From assembly GCA_046724665.1 (NCBI GenBank), contig JBKOWZ010000065.1:1-32978 (forward strand): a DNA stretch of 32,978 bases, written 5' to 3'. This document shows, in pieces, positions 18,327-25,719 of the stretch (its first letter is position 1; each line of letters starts with the position of its first letter). The position numbers and the translations under genes are program-made. This DNA is from Actinocrinis sp046724665. GTDB lineage: Bacteria; Actinomycetota; Actinomycetes; Streptomycetales; Catenulisporaceae. Below the pieces are notes generated by a model, which had not been told where the DNA came from, did no database searches, and saw only the letters and a list, made by a program, of their open reading frames with translations.

Positions 18327-18772
18327 GGCTGGTCGCTGACACTGGCGGCATCGTGGCCGCCATGAACAGCGCCGAGCCCGATCATGAGTTGTACCGCTCA
18401 ACCCTCGAGTCGGCTTCGATGGCGGTGATCTCACCGCTTGTGGTCGCGGAGGTTCACTATTTGCTCAGTACCAGCGGCGATCATGAAGCCGCCGGTGACT
18501 TCTTGGGGGACCTCGCGGGAGGTTTCTACGAGCCTGCCGCGATTGCACCGGACGATTACCGCGCTGCTGCCGTCCTCATCGAGCGTTACGAGGGTCGGAT
18601 GGAGCGTAAAAGGCGCAAACCCGGTTCGCTTGACCTCGCAGACGCCATGAACATTGTCCTAGCGCAGCGTTACGCGACGAACATGATCCTCGCGACGGAC
18701 CAGGACTATCGTGTCACGGCCCCGCTGAGCGGCCACCGCTACTTCGTTCTCCTGCCGATGGACGCGGAGTAG
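18323..18772 (+). CDS. VapC-like PIN-domain ribonuclease with an apparently lost start codon
   Basis: PIN-domain toxins cleave RNA with a cluster of acidic residues. All are visible: the first Asp in LVADTGGIVAAMN, Glu in VVAEVHYLL, Asp in SLDLADAMNIVLAQ, and Asp in ILATDQDYRV. The conserved N-terminus RLVADTGG is encoded upstream of every ATG/GTG in frame. The first GTG (18353) would delete the catalytic Asp. The codon where the start belongs, 9 bases after GGAAGG, is ATA (18323-18325), overlapping the antitoxin's TAA as ATAA. A single G-to-A change from the usual ATGA overlap would explain it. CTG at 18329 is the only near-cognate start that keeps the Asp. The gene may be silenced or weakly translated; from 18323 it would give 149 residues. 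Confidence 0.75.
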   Translation: MRLVADTGGIVAAMNSAEPDHELYRSTLESASMAVISPLVVAEVHYLLSTSGDHEAAGDFLGDLAGGFYEPAAIAPDDYRAAAVLIERYEGRMERKRRKPGSLDLADAMNIVLAQRYATNMILATDQDYRVTAPLSGHRYFVLLPMDAE

Positions 18773-18875
18773 TTGTTTGGCCGACAGGGCCGCTGGTCTC
18801 CCTACTTGACCGCTACTCCTGGCACAAGAGCGACCAACGCTGAGACGATGCTGCTGATCCCGACGCGCGTGGGGG

Positions 18876-19003
18876 CGGAGCGCAGCGGAGCCCTAACCAG
18901 CGCAGCGTTCAGCGCGAAGCGCGTGCGCGGCAGCGCGTAAAGTCAGCGGAGCGCAGCGGAGCGGGGGCGGTGGGCCGGGATAGGCACGCAGCGCGAAGCG
19001 CGT
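18876..19003. repeat. Duplicated GC-rich two-part repeat
   Basis: Two blocks occur twice in the same order: CGGAGCGCAGCGGAGC at 18876-18891 and 18947-18962, and CAGCGCGAAGCGCGT at 18910-18924 and 18989-19003. The second word can fold as a short GCGC-GAA-GCGC hairpin. The copies lie in the non-coding stretch between the toxin gene and the cobalamin adenosyltransferase gene, and look like an intergenic repeat that was partly duplicated. They could also act on the 3' end of the adenosyltransferase transcript. Confidence 0.6.
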
Positions 19004-19032
19004 TCGGTGGAGCCGCGCGGTAGCCGGGCGTC

Positions 19033-19644
19033 TCAGGAGGTGTCGGCGGCTCGGGAGGCGCCGGGCTGCCAGAGGACGTCGCCGGCGGCCTCGTCGGTAG
19101 CGGCGCTGTGGTTTGCGGCGCGGGCGAGGATGAAAAGCAGGTCGGACAGCCGGTTGAGGTACTTCGCGGTCAGCGCGTTCATCGAGTCGCCGTGCACGTC
19201 GAGGGCCGCCCACGCGGAGCGCTCGGCGCGGCGGGCGACGGTGCGGGCGACGTGGAGGAGCGCCGAGCCGGGGGTGCCGCCGGGCAGGATGAACGAGCGT
19301 AGTGCGGGCAGGTGCTCATTGAAGCGGTCGCAGTCACGCTCTAGACGGTCGATGTCGCGCTGCTCGATGCGTAGCGGCGGGACCTCGGGATGTGCGTCTT
19401 TGACCACCGGGTTGCACAGGTCGGCGCCTACGTCGAAGAGCTCGTTCTGGATCCGGGTCAGCACGGCGGCCACCTGCTCGGGCAGGCCGCCCAGGGCGAT
19501 GGCGGCGCCGATCGCCGAGTTGGCCTCGTCCACGTCGGCGTAGGCGATCAGGCGCGGGTCGTTCTTGGTCGTCTTGCTCATGTCGCCGAGCCGCGTTGAG
19601 CCGTCGTCGCCGGTGCGTGTGTAGATCCGGGTCAGGTTCACCAT
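19033..19644 (-). CDS. Cob(I)alamin adenosyltransferase, PduO type
   Basis: This enzyme transfers adenosyl from ATP to cob(I)alamin to make coenzyme B12. The 203-residue protein has the PduO signatures: TRTGDDGSTRLGD (ATP loop) near the N-terminus, the DEANSAIG helix, FILPGGTPGSALLHVARTVARRAER, and the C-terminal YLNRLSDLLFILAR. The ATG at 19644 fits where homologues begin; the frame stays open upstream but without conserved sequence. No ribosome site is visible, but a -10-like TACGCT (19651-19656, minus strand) lies six bases before the ATG, so the mRNA may be leaderless. An orthologue (Rv1314c) sits at the same place near mycobacterial atpC, usually beside murA, which is absent here. Confidence 0.92.
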   Translation of the reverse strand: MVNLTRIYTRTGDDGSTRLGDMSKTTKNDPRLIAYADVDEANSAIGAAIALGGLPEQVAAVLTRIQNELFDVGADLCNPVVKDAHPEVPPLRIEQRDIDRLERDCDRFNEHLPALRSFILPGGTPGSALLHVARTVARRAERSAWAALDVHGDSMNALTAKYLNRLSDLLFILARAANHSAATDEAAGDVLWQPGASRAADTS

Positions 19645-19728
19645 GGTCGCAGCGTACCCGGGCGGGGCGAGTAGGCTGCCAGAGCGGTTACCACCGGGTA
19701 TGGATTTGAGACTAGGGAGCGTGGCAGG

Positions 19729-20583
19729 GTGGCCAAGCAGCTCGCCGTGATCGGCGCGGGGCTGATGGGGTCGGGGATCGCCCAGGTGTCGGCGGCGGCC
19801 GGGTACGACGTGGTCCTGCGCGACATGACGCCGCAGGCGCTGGCACGCGGCATGGCCGCGATCGAGGCCTCGCTCGGCAAGTTCGCGGCCAAGGGGAAGA
19901 TCTCCCGCTCGGACGCCGACGCCGCGCTCGGGCGGATCACCACGACCACCGACCTCGGCGCGGCCGCCGAGGTGGACATCGTGGTCGAGGCGGTTTTCGA
20001 GGACATCGACGTCAAGCACGCGGTCTTCCGCGAGCTCGACAAGATCTGCAAGGACGACGCGGTGCTCGCCACCAACACCTCGGCGCTGCCGATCACGCTG
20101 GTCGCCTCGGCGACCGAGCGGCCGGAGTCGGTGGTCGGGACGCACTTCTTCTCGCCGGTGCCGATGATGGCGCTGTGCGAACTGGTACGCGGGTACAAGA
20201 CGTCTGACGAGACGCTGGCGGCGGCGCGTGAGTTCGCCGAAGGCGTCGGCAAGACGTGCATCGTGGTGAACCGGGACGTCGCCGGGTTCGTCACGACCCG
20301 GCTCATCAGCGCGCTGATCGTGGAGGCCGCGCACCTCGTGGAGACCGGCGTGGCAAGCGCCGAGGACATCGACCTCGCGTGCCGGCTCGGCTTCGGGCAC
20401 GCCATGGGGCCGCTGGCCACCGCCGACCTGACCGGCGTGGACATCATCCGCAACGCGGCGCGCAACATCTACACCGAGACGCACGACCCGAAGTTCGCGG
20501 TGCCGGAACTGCTGAACCGGATGGTGACGGCGGGGGCGTTGGGGCGCAAGAGCGGGAAGGGATTCTACGAGTACGAGGCATGA
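19729..20583 (+). CDS. 3-hydroxybutyryl-CoA dehydrogenase
   Basis: This NAD(P)-dependent enzyme oxidises or reduces 3-hydroxyacyl-CoA in fatty acid, butanoate or polyhydroxyalkanoate metabolism. Its 284 residues match the short FadB2/Hbd/PaaH form without a hydratase domain. The N-terminal Rossmann motif is IGAGLMGSGIAQ. The catalytic histidine region is GTHFFSPVPMMALCELV, and the C-terminal domain has GFVTTRLISALIVEAAHLVE and LGFGHAMGPLATADLTGVD. It starts at GTG 19729, behind AGGGAGCGTGGCAGG. A possible -10 TAGGCT lies at 19672-19677. It reads away from the adenosyltransferase gene and ends at a strong hairpin. Confidence 0.93.
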   Translation: MAKQLAVIGAGLMGSGIAQVSAAAGYDVVLRDMTPQALARGMAAIEASLGKFAAKGKISRSDADAALGRITTTTDLGAAAEVDIVVEAVFEDIDVKHAVFRELDKICKDDAVLATNTSALPITLVASATERPESVVGTHFFSPVPMMALCELVRGYKTSDETLAAAREFAEGVGKTCIVVNRDVAGFVTTRLISALIVEAAHLVETGVASAEDIDLACRLGFGHAMGPLATADLTGVDIIRNAARNIYTETHDPKFAVPELLNRMVTAGALGRKSGKGFYEYEA

Positions 20584-20600
20584 TGTAGCGGTACTCGTGG

Positions 20601-20646
20601 TGGGGCGGTGGGGACTGGCCTTGTTCGGTCAGTCCCCACCGCCCCA
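20601..20646. terminator. 20-bp hairpin between converging hbd-type gene and pepN
   Basis: Bases 20601-20620 pair with 20627-20646 (one G-T pair) across the loop TTGTTC. The stem core is GGGGCGGTGGGGACTG / CAGTCCCCACCGCCCC. No U-tract follows. It lies 18 bases after the dehydrogenase stop and 24 bases past the pepN stop, so it can terminate both. Confidence 0.85.
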
Positions 20647-20669
20647 TCGGCGCTTGTTTGTTGTGTGGG

Positions 20670-23228
20670 TCAGCCGCGGCCGGTGGCGTCTAGGGCCTGG
20701 CCGCGCAGGGTACGCAGCGTGCCGTCCCGCTGCTCAAGCAGCAGGCGCCGCAGCGGCGCCGGCACCCTCGCCTCGTCCTCGGCGAGAACCGCGTCCACGG
20801 CCTCGACGATGCGCTGCTCGACGATCAGCAGCGGGTACAGGCCGTTGACCAGCAGCTGCGCCATGTGCGGGGTGCGGGCCGCCCACAGGTCCGCCACCTT
20901 CGCGAAGAAGCGGTCCGCGTACGGCGCCAGCAGCTCGCGCTGGTCGGGCTGCCGGAAGCCCATGATCACCGCCATCAGCGTCTCGTTCGGCAGCTCGTCC
21001 GAGTCCACGATCGACGCCCACGCGGCGGCCTTCGCCTCCACGGTCGGAATCGCGGCGCGCGCGGAGGCCGCGTGGCGCTTGCCCGCCGCGGTCGCGTCGC
21101 GCTCCTCCTCGGCGGCGATCTGGCTCTCCGGCGCGCGGCCGGTCGCCGCCAGCCGGTGCAGCAGCGCCCAGCGCAGGTCCGTGTCCACCTCAAGGCCGTC
21201 GATCGACTCGGTGTCCGCCAACAGGCCGGAGAGCAGGTCGAGGTGCTCGGTCGAACGGGCGACCGCCGCGAGGGCCCGGGCCCAGGCGAGCTGGATGTCG
21301 CTGCCCGGCGCCGCGGCGAGCAGCTGCGCGTGCGTGAACGAGGCCCACTTCGCCGAGCCCTCCTCGCGCCATGACGGGGCCGCGTACAGGTCGATCGCCA
21401 GCTTCGCCTGCCGCTGGAGCGACTGGAGCACGCCGATGTCCGTCTCGCGCGGCGCGCCCGAGATGACCAGCGCGACGTAGTCACGCGCGGGCAGCTCGGC
21501 GTTGCGCACCATGTCCCAGGCGGCGACCCAGCTCAGCGCGCGCGGCAGCGACTCGGTGAACTCGCTGATCGACTCGACGAGGGTCGAGACCGAGCGGTCG
21601 TCGAAACGGATCTTCGTGTACGACAGGTCGTCGTCGTTGAGCAGCACCAGGTCCGGCTGGGCTACGCCGACCAGGTCGGGCACCTCGGTCAGGGCGCCGT
21701 CAACGTCGAGTTCGATGCGACGGGTGCGCACGAGACCAGTCGGCGTGCGGTCGTAGAGGCCGACCGCGATGCGGTGCGGGCGCAGGGTGGGGTAGTCGGC
21801 CGGGGCTTCCTGGGAGATGGCGAAGCTCGCGTAGGTGCCGTTCTCGGTCAGGGTGAAGACGGGACGCAGCGTGTTGGGGCCGGCGGTCTCCAGCCAGGCC
21901 TTCGACCAGGCGCCGAGGTCGCGGCCCGACGCCTCCTCGAGCGCGCCGAGCAGGTCGGACAGCCGGGTGTTGCGCCACGCGTGCCGCCGGAAGTACGTAC
22001 GCAGGCCGTTGACGAACGCCTCGTCGCCGACGTACGCCACCAGCTGCTTGAGCACCGAGGCGCCCTTCGCGTACGTGATGCCGTCGAAGTTGACGTACAC
22101 GTCTTCCAGGTCGCGGATCTCGGCCACGATCGGGTGCGTCGAGGGCAGCTGGTCCTGCGCGTACGCCCACGTCTTCTCGACGTTCGCGAACGTCGTCCAG
22201 GCGCCGGTCCAGCGCGTCGCCTCGGCCTGGCAGCGCACCGAGGCGTAGGTGGCGAAGGACTCGTTCAGCCACAGGTCGTTCCACCACTCCATGGTGACCA
22301 GGTCGCCGAACCACATGTGCGCCAGCTCGTGCAGGATCGTCTCGGCGCGCCGCTCGTAGGCCGCGTCGGTCACCTTCGAACGGAAGACGTAGTCCTCGCG
22401 GAAGGTGATGCAGCCGGCGTTCTCCATCGCGCCCGCGTTGTACTCGGGCACGAACAGCTGGTCGTACTTGGAGAACGGGTACGGCAGGTCGAACAGCGTC
22501 TGGTAGTAGTCGAAGCCGCGCTTGGTCACGTCGAGGATCTCCTCGGCGTCGAGGTACTCCGCCAGCGACTTGCGGCAGGCCACCGCCATCGGCACGGTCG
22601 TGCCGTCCGGCGAGGTGTACGTGTCGCGCACCACGTGGTAGTCGCCGGCGACCAGCGCCGTGATGTACGTGGACATCCGTTCGGTGGGCTCGAACCGCCA
22701 CACCGCGCGTCCGTCGCCGAGTGCCTCGGGGGCCGGGGTCGGCGCGTTCGAGAACAGCTCCCAGCCCTCCTGCGCGGTGACCGTGAAACGGAAGGTCGCC
22801 TTCAGGTCCGGCTGCTCGAAGTTGGCGAAGACTCGCCGTGCGTCAGGCACCTCGAACTGTGTGTAGAGCGATACGCCGCCATCGACAGGGTCCACCATCC
22901 GGTGCAGGCCCTCGCCGGTGTGGCTGTACACGCAGACCGCCCGGACCTTGAGCTCGTTGTCGCTCTCCAGTCCGTCCAGGGCGATGCGCGAGTCGGCGAA
23001 CACCGCCGCCGGGTCGAGCGGCCGGCCGTTCAGGACGATCTCCTCGACTTCGGCGGCGACCAGGTCGGCGAAGGTGGTGGAACCCGGCTCGGCGGAGAAG
23101 CGCACGATGCTCGTGGACGCGAAGGTCTCAGGTCCGGTGGTCAGGTCGAGCTCGACTTCGTAGGACGAGACCGACACGAGGCGGGCGCGTTCGGCCGCCT
23201 CCTCGCGGGTGAGATTGGTACCGGGCAC
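20670..23228 (-). CDS. pepN: Aminopeptidase N (M1 family zinc metalloprotease)
   Basis: PepN trims N-terminal residues from peptides in the cytoplasm. The protein has 852 residues, as in other actinobacteria. The M1 exopeptidase motif GAMEN is in YNAGAMENAGCITF near residue 265. The zinc site is HELAH at 300-304 with the third ligand Glu in NESFATY near 323. The start GTG at 23228 (PGTNLTREEAAERARLVSV) matches the family N-terminus and has AAGGAG 12 bases upstream; ATG 23255 is a possible alternative. The open frame continues to 23546 but has no conserved sequence and crosses a terminator. A -10-like TAGGCT lies upstream at 23318-23323. Confidence 0.96.
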   Translation of the reverse strand: MPGTNLTREEAAERARLVSVSSYEVELDLTTGPETFASTSIVRFSAEPGSTTFADLVAAEVEEIVLNGRPLDPAAVFADSRIALDGLESDNELKVRAVCVYSHTGEGLHRMVDPVDGGVSLYTQFEVPDARRVFANFEQPDLKATFRFTVTAQEGWELFSNAPTPAPEALGDGRAVWRFEPTERMSTYITALVAGDYHVVRDTYTSPDGTTVPMAVACRKSLAEYLDAEEILDVTKRGFDYYQTLFDLPYPFSKYDQLFVPEYNAGAMENAGCITFREDYVFRSKVTDAAYERRAETILHELAHMWFGDLVTMEWWNDLWLNESFATYASVRCQAEATRWTGAWTTFANVEKTWAYAQDQLPSTHPIVAEIRDLEDVYVNFDGITYAKGASVLKQLVAYVGDEAFVNGLRTYFRRHAWRNTRLSDLLGALEEASGRDLGAWSKAWLETAGPNTLRPVFTLTENGTYASFAISQEAPADYPTLRPHRIAVGLYDRTPTGLVRTRRIELDVDGALTEVPDLVGVAQPDLVLLNDDDLSYTKIRFDDRSVSTLVESISEFTESLPRALSWVAAWDMVRNAELPARDYVALVISGAPRETDIGVLQSLQRQAKLAIDLYAAPSWREEGSAKWASFTHAQLLAAAPGSDIQLAWARALAAVARSTEHLDLLSGLLADTESIDGLEVDTDLRWALLHRLAATGRAPESQIAAEEERDATAAGKRHAASARAAIPTVEAKAAAWASIVDSDELPNETLMAVIMGFRQPDQRELLAPYADRFFAKVADLWAARTPHMAQLLVNGLYPLLIVEQRIVEAVDAVLAEDEARVPAPLRRLLLEQRDGTLRTLRGQALDATGRG

Positions 23229-23447
23229 TTTGTCGCACGGCTCCTTACGCATAGGCGCTGACGGTGTGGATCGATCCTCGCATGAGCGGAATCTGACGAC
23301 GAAGCCATTCGCGATTAAGCCTAGATGCTGACTCCTGCTGTCGCGGGACGGGAATGAGGGAGACTGTAGTGACTGAACGTGATGACGCAAGGGTTTTAAC
23401 CGAACAGATGTGCGGCTGTGCGGGTCGGGTGCCGAACGGGGGAAAAA
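23229..23447 (-). promoter_or_regulatory. pepN upstream region
   Basis: This gap follows the transporter terminator and precedes pepN on the same strand. TAGGCT on the minus strand (23318-23323) could be a -10 element with a start about 85 bases before the pepN GTG. No clear -35 is seen 17-18 bases upstream. No other gene is recognised. Confidence 0.35.
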
Positions 23448-23485
23448 GAAGAACCCTGACCGGGCCGGGCCGGTCAGGGTTCTTC
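23448..23485 (-). terminator. Intrinsic terminator of the kinase-transporter gene
   Basis: A perfect 16-bp stem (23448-23463 with 23470-23485) with a 6-nt loop. On the minus strand the core is GAAGAACCCTGACCGG / CCGGTCAGGGTTCTTC, followed directly by a T-rich tail (TTTTTCC). It begins 15 bases after the transporter stop. This is the only hairpin in the window with a classical U-tract. Confidence 0.9.
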
Positions 23486-23499
23486 GGTGGTTGCTTCGG

Positions 23500-25719
23500 T
23501 CAGCCGACTCGGGTGTGTTCGGGTTCGGTCGCGGTGGAGTCGTCACCCGCGGTGTCGGAGGACGTGGCGGTGATGGCGGGCACCAGTTCGCCCCCGGCCG
23601 GTTCGGGCAGCGCGGGGGAGGGCTCGACGCGCAGGATCCGCGCCGCCCACGTCGGCATCCACCAGTTCCACCGGCCGAACAGCGAGACCAGCGCCGGGAC
23701 CAGCAGCGCGCGCACCACGGTGGCGTCCAGCAGGATGCCGATGCCGAGCGCGGTGGCGAAGATCTTCACGTCCGTGTTCGGCGCCGAGCCGAGCGCGGCC
23801 ATCGCCAGGAACAGGATCAGCGCCGCCGAGGTGACCAGCCGCCCGGTGCGGCCGATGCCGGTGACCACGGCCCGGCTGGTCGAGCCGGTCGCGTCGTACT
23901 CCTCGCGCATCCGGGAGAGGATGAAGACCTCGTAGTCCATGGACAGGCCGTAGAGGAACGCGAAGACCATCAGCGGGATCCAGCCGGTGATCGCGCCGGT
24001 CGCCGGGATGCCCCAGATCGCGTTCGAGCCGTAGCCCTTCTGCCAGACCAGCACCAGCGAGCCGTAGACGGCGGCCAGCGAGAGCAGGTTGAGGATCACC
24101 GCCTTCAGCGGCAGGATGATCGACCGGAAGGCGCGGGCCAGCAGCACGAAGGTGAGCAGGCCGAGGATGCCGAGCATCAGCGGGAAGCTGCCGTAGACCG
24201 CGTGGATCATGTCGATCTCGACCACGCCCATGCCGCCGAGCTGCGCGCCGGGGACGGCGTCGAGCGCGCCGCGCACGGCGCGGGTGGTGGCCTCGCCGGT
24301 GGTGTTCGTGCTCTCGTCGGTCGGGATCGCCACCAGCACCGAGGAATCCGGCCGGCTCCAGGCCGCGCCGGTCGGCGCGGCGGCGAAGTCGATGCCCGGG
24401 ACGCCCGACACCGCGGACAGTGCCGACGAGGTGGAGGCGCTCTTCGGCAGGTAGACCTCGAGAGGAGTGATCACACCGGTCGGGATGTGCGCGTCACGCA
24501 GCATGACCACGCCTTCGTGCGCCGTGCCGCTCTGGGAGAGCGCGTCGGAGGACGCGTCGCCGATCTTCAGGCCGAAGGTGTTGACGGCCAGCGCGCCGAG
24601 CACGACCAGCGCGCCGAACGTGGCGATCCAGCGCCGCCGGACCATCAGCCTGGCCCAGGCCGTCCAGCCGCGGGAGGCCTTGTCCTCGTGCCGGATGCGC
24701 GGCCAGTCGAGCCGGCGGCCGATCCCGGACAGCAGCGCCGGGACCAGGGTGAGCGTCACGCAGACCGACACCAGCGGGATGATCATGCCGCCGTAGCCGA
24801 TCGAGCGCAGGAACGGCACCGGCAGGACCACCAGCGCGAGCAGGCCGAGCGCGACGGTCACGCCGGAGAACACCACGGCGCGTCCGGCGGAGGCCATCGA
24901 GCGGTGGATCGCCGTGTCGTTGTCGTACCCGTGCGCCAGTTCCTCGCGCCAGCGGGTGACCAGCAGCAGCGAGTAGTCGATCGCCACGCCGAGGCCGATC
25001 AGGCCGACCAGGAACTGCACGATCAGGGAGACCGGGGTGATCTGGGTGATGCCGAGGATCGCCAGGAACGCGGTGAGCACCGAGACCGCCGCGACCAGCA
25101 GCGGCACCAGGGCCAGCAGCGAGGCGAAGACGAACAGCAGCACCGCCAGCGCGCCGATGCCGCCGATGAGGATCTCGTTGAGGATGCTCATGCCCTTGCC
25201 CGAGCCCGTGCCGTTGTCCTGGAGCGGCTGCTCGCCGGTGATGCGCACGGTCGAGCCGGCCGGCAGCGCGGCGGTCAGCCGCTGCTTCGCCTGCTCCGCG
25301 ATGGCGTTCGAGGCCTCCTGCGGGCCCATGCCCCCGCCGCCCGGGGTGTAGATGACCGCGAAGGTGGTGCGGCCGTCCGAGCCGACGAACTTCGGGTTGT
25401 GGGTGTTCGCGTAGTCGGCGACCCGGGCCTGCGGGATCGTCTCGAGCGAGGCGAAGGCCGCCGTCACCCGCGGGTCGGTGGCCGACATGCCCTGCGGCAC
25501 CTGCACGACGGGCACCAGCGGCGGTGCCATGCCGCCGTTGCCGTACTCGGCGACGATCGCCTGGTTGGCCACGTAGCCGGGCTGGCCGGGCATCGAGAAC
25601 GTCTTGTCCAGATGGTTCGCCAGCGTGGACGACGCGGCGATCCCCGTGATGAACGCGACCAGCCACAAGCCGTAGATCCACTTGCGGTGGGTGGTCACGA
25701 ATGCCGAGAGCCGTTCCAT
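23500..25719 (-). CDS. MMPL family transporter from internal start (alternative product)
   Basis: ATG 25719 begins MERLSAFVTTHRKWIYGLWLV, the usual N-terminus of a separate MMPL protein (739 residues): first helix, large periplasmic loop, five helices with GVAIDYSLLLVTRWREE, then the repeat with LSMDYEVFILSRMREEY, and a polar C-tail. AGGAGG lies 12 bases upstream, a little far but plausible, and a three-fold CTGTG regulator-type box lies 92 bases upstream. These signs suggest that the transporter is, or once was, a stand-alone gene with its own promoter nested in the larger frame. MMPL proteins export lipids, siderophores or drugs; the cargo here is unknown. Confidence 0.75.
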   Translation of the reverse strand: MERLSAFVTTHRKWIYGLWLVAFITGIAASSTLANHLDKTFSMPGQPGYVANQAIVAEYGNGGMAPPLVPVVQVPQGMSATDPRVTAAFASLETIPQARVADYANTHNPKFVGSDGRTTFAVIYTPGGGGMGPQEASNAIAEQAKQRLTAALPAGSTVRITGEQPLQDNGTGSGKGMSILNEILIGGIGALAVLLFVFASLLALVPLLVAAVSVLTAFLAILGITQITPVSLIVQFLVGLIGLGVAIDYSLLLVTRWREELAHGYDNDTAIHRSMASAGRAVVFSGVTVALGLLALVVLPVPFLRSIGYGGMIIPLVSVCVTLTLVPALLSGIGRRLDWPRIRHEDKASRGWTAWARLMVRRRWIATFGALVVLGALAVNTFGLKIGDASSDALSQSGTAHEGVVMLRDAHIPTGVITPLEVYLPKSASTSSALSAVSGVPGIDFAAAPTGAAWSRPDSSVLVAIPTDESTNTTGEATTRAVRGALDAVPGAQLGGMGVVEIDMIHAVYGSFPLMLGILGLLTFVLLARAFRSIILPLKAVILNLLSLAAVYGSLVLVWQKGYGSNAIWGIPATGAITGWIPLMVFAFLYGLSMDYEVFILSRMREEYDATGSTSRAVVTGIGRTGRLVTSAALILFLAMAALGSAPNTDVKIFATALGIGILLDATVVRALLVPALVSLFGRWNWWMPTWAARILRVEPSPALPEPAGGELVPAITATSSDTAGDDSTATEPEHTRVG

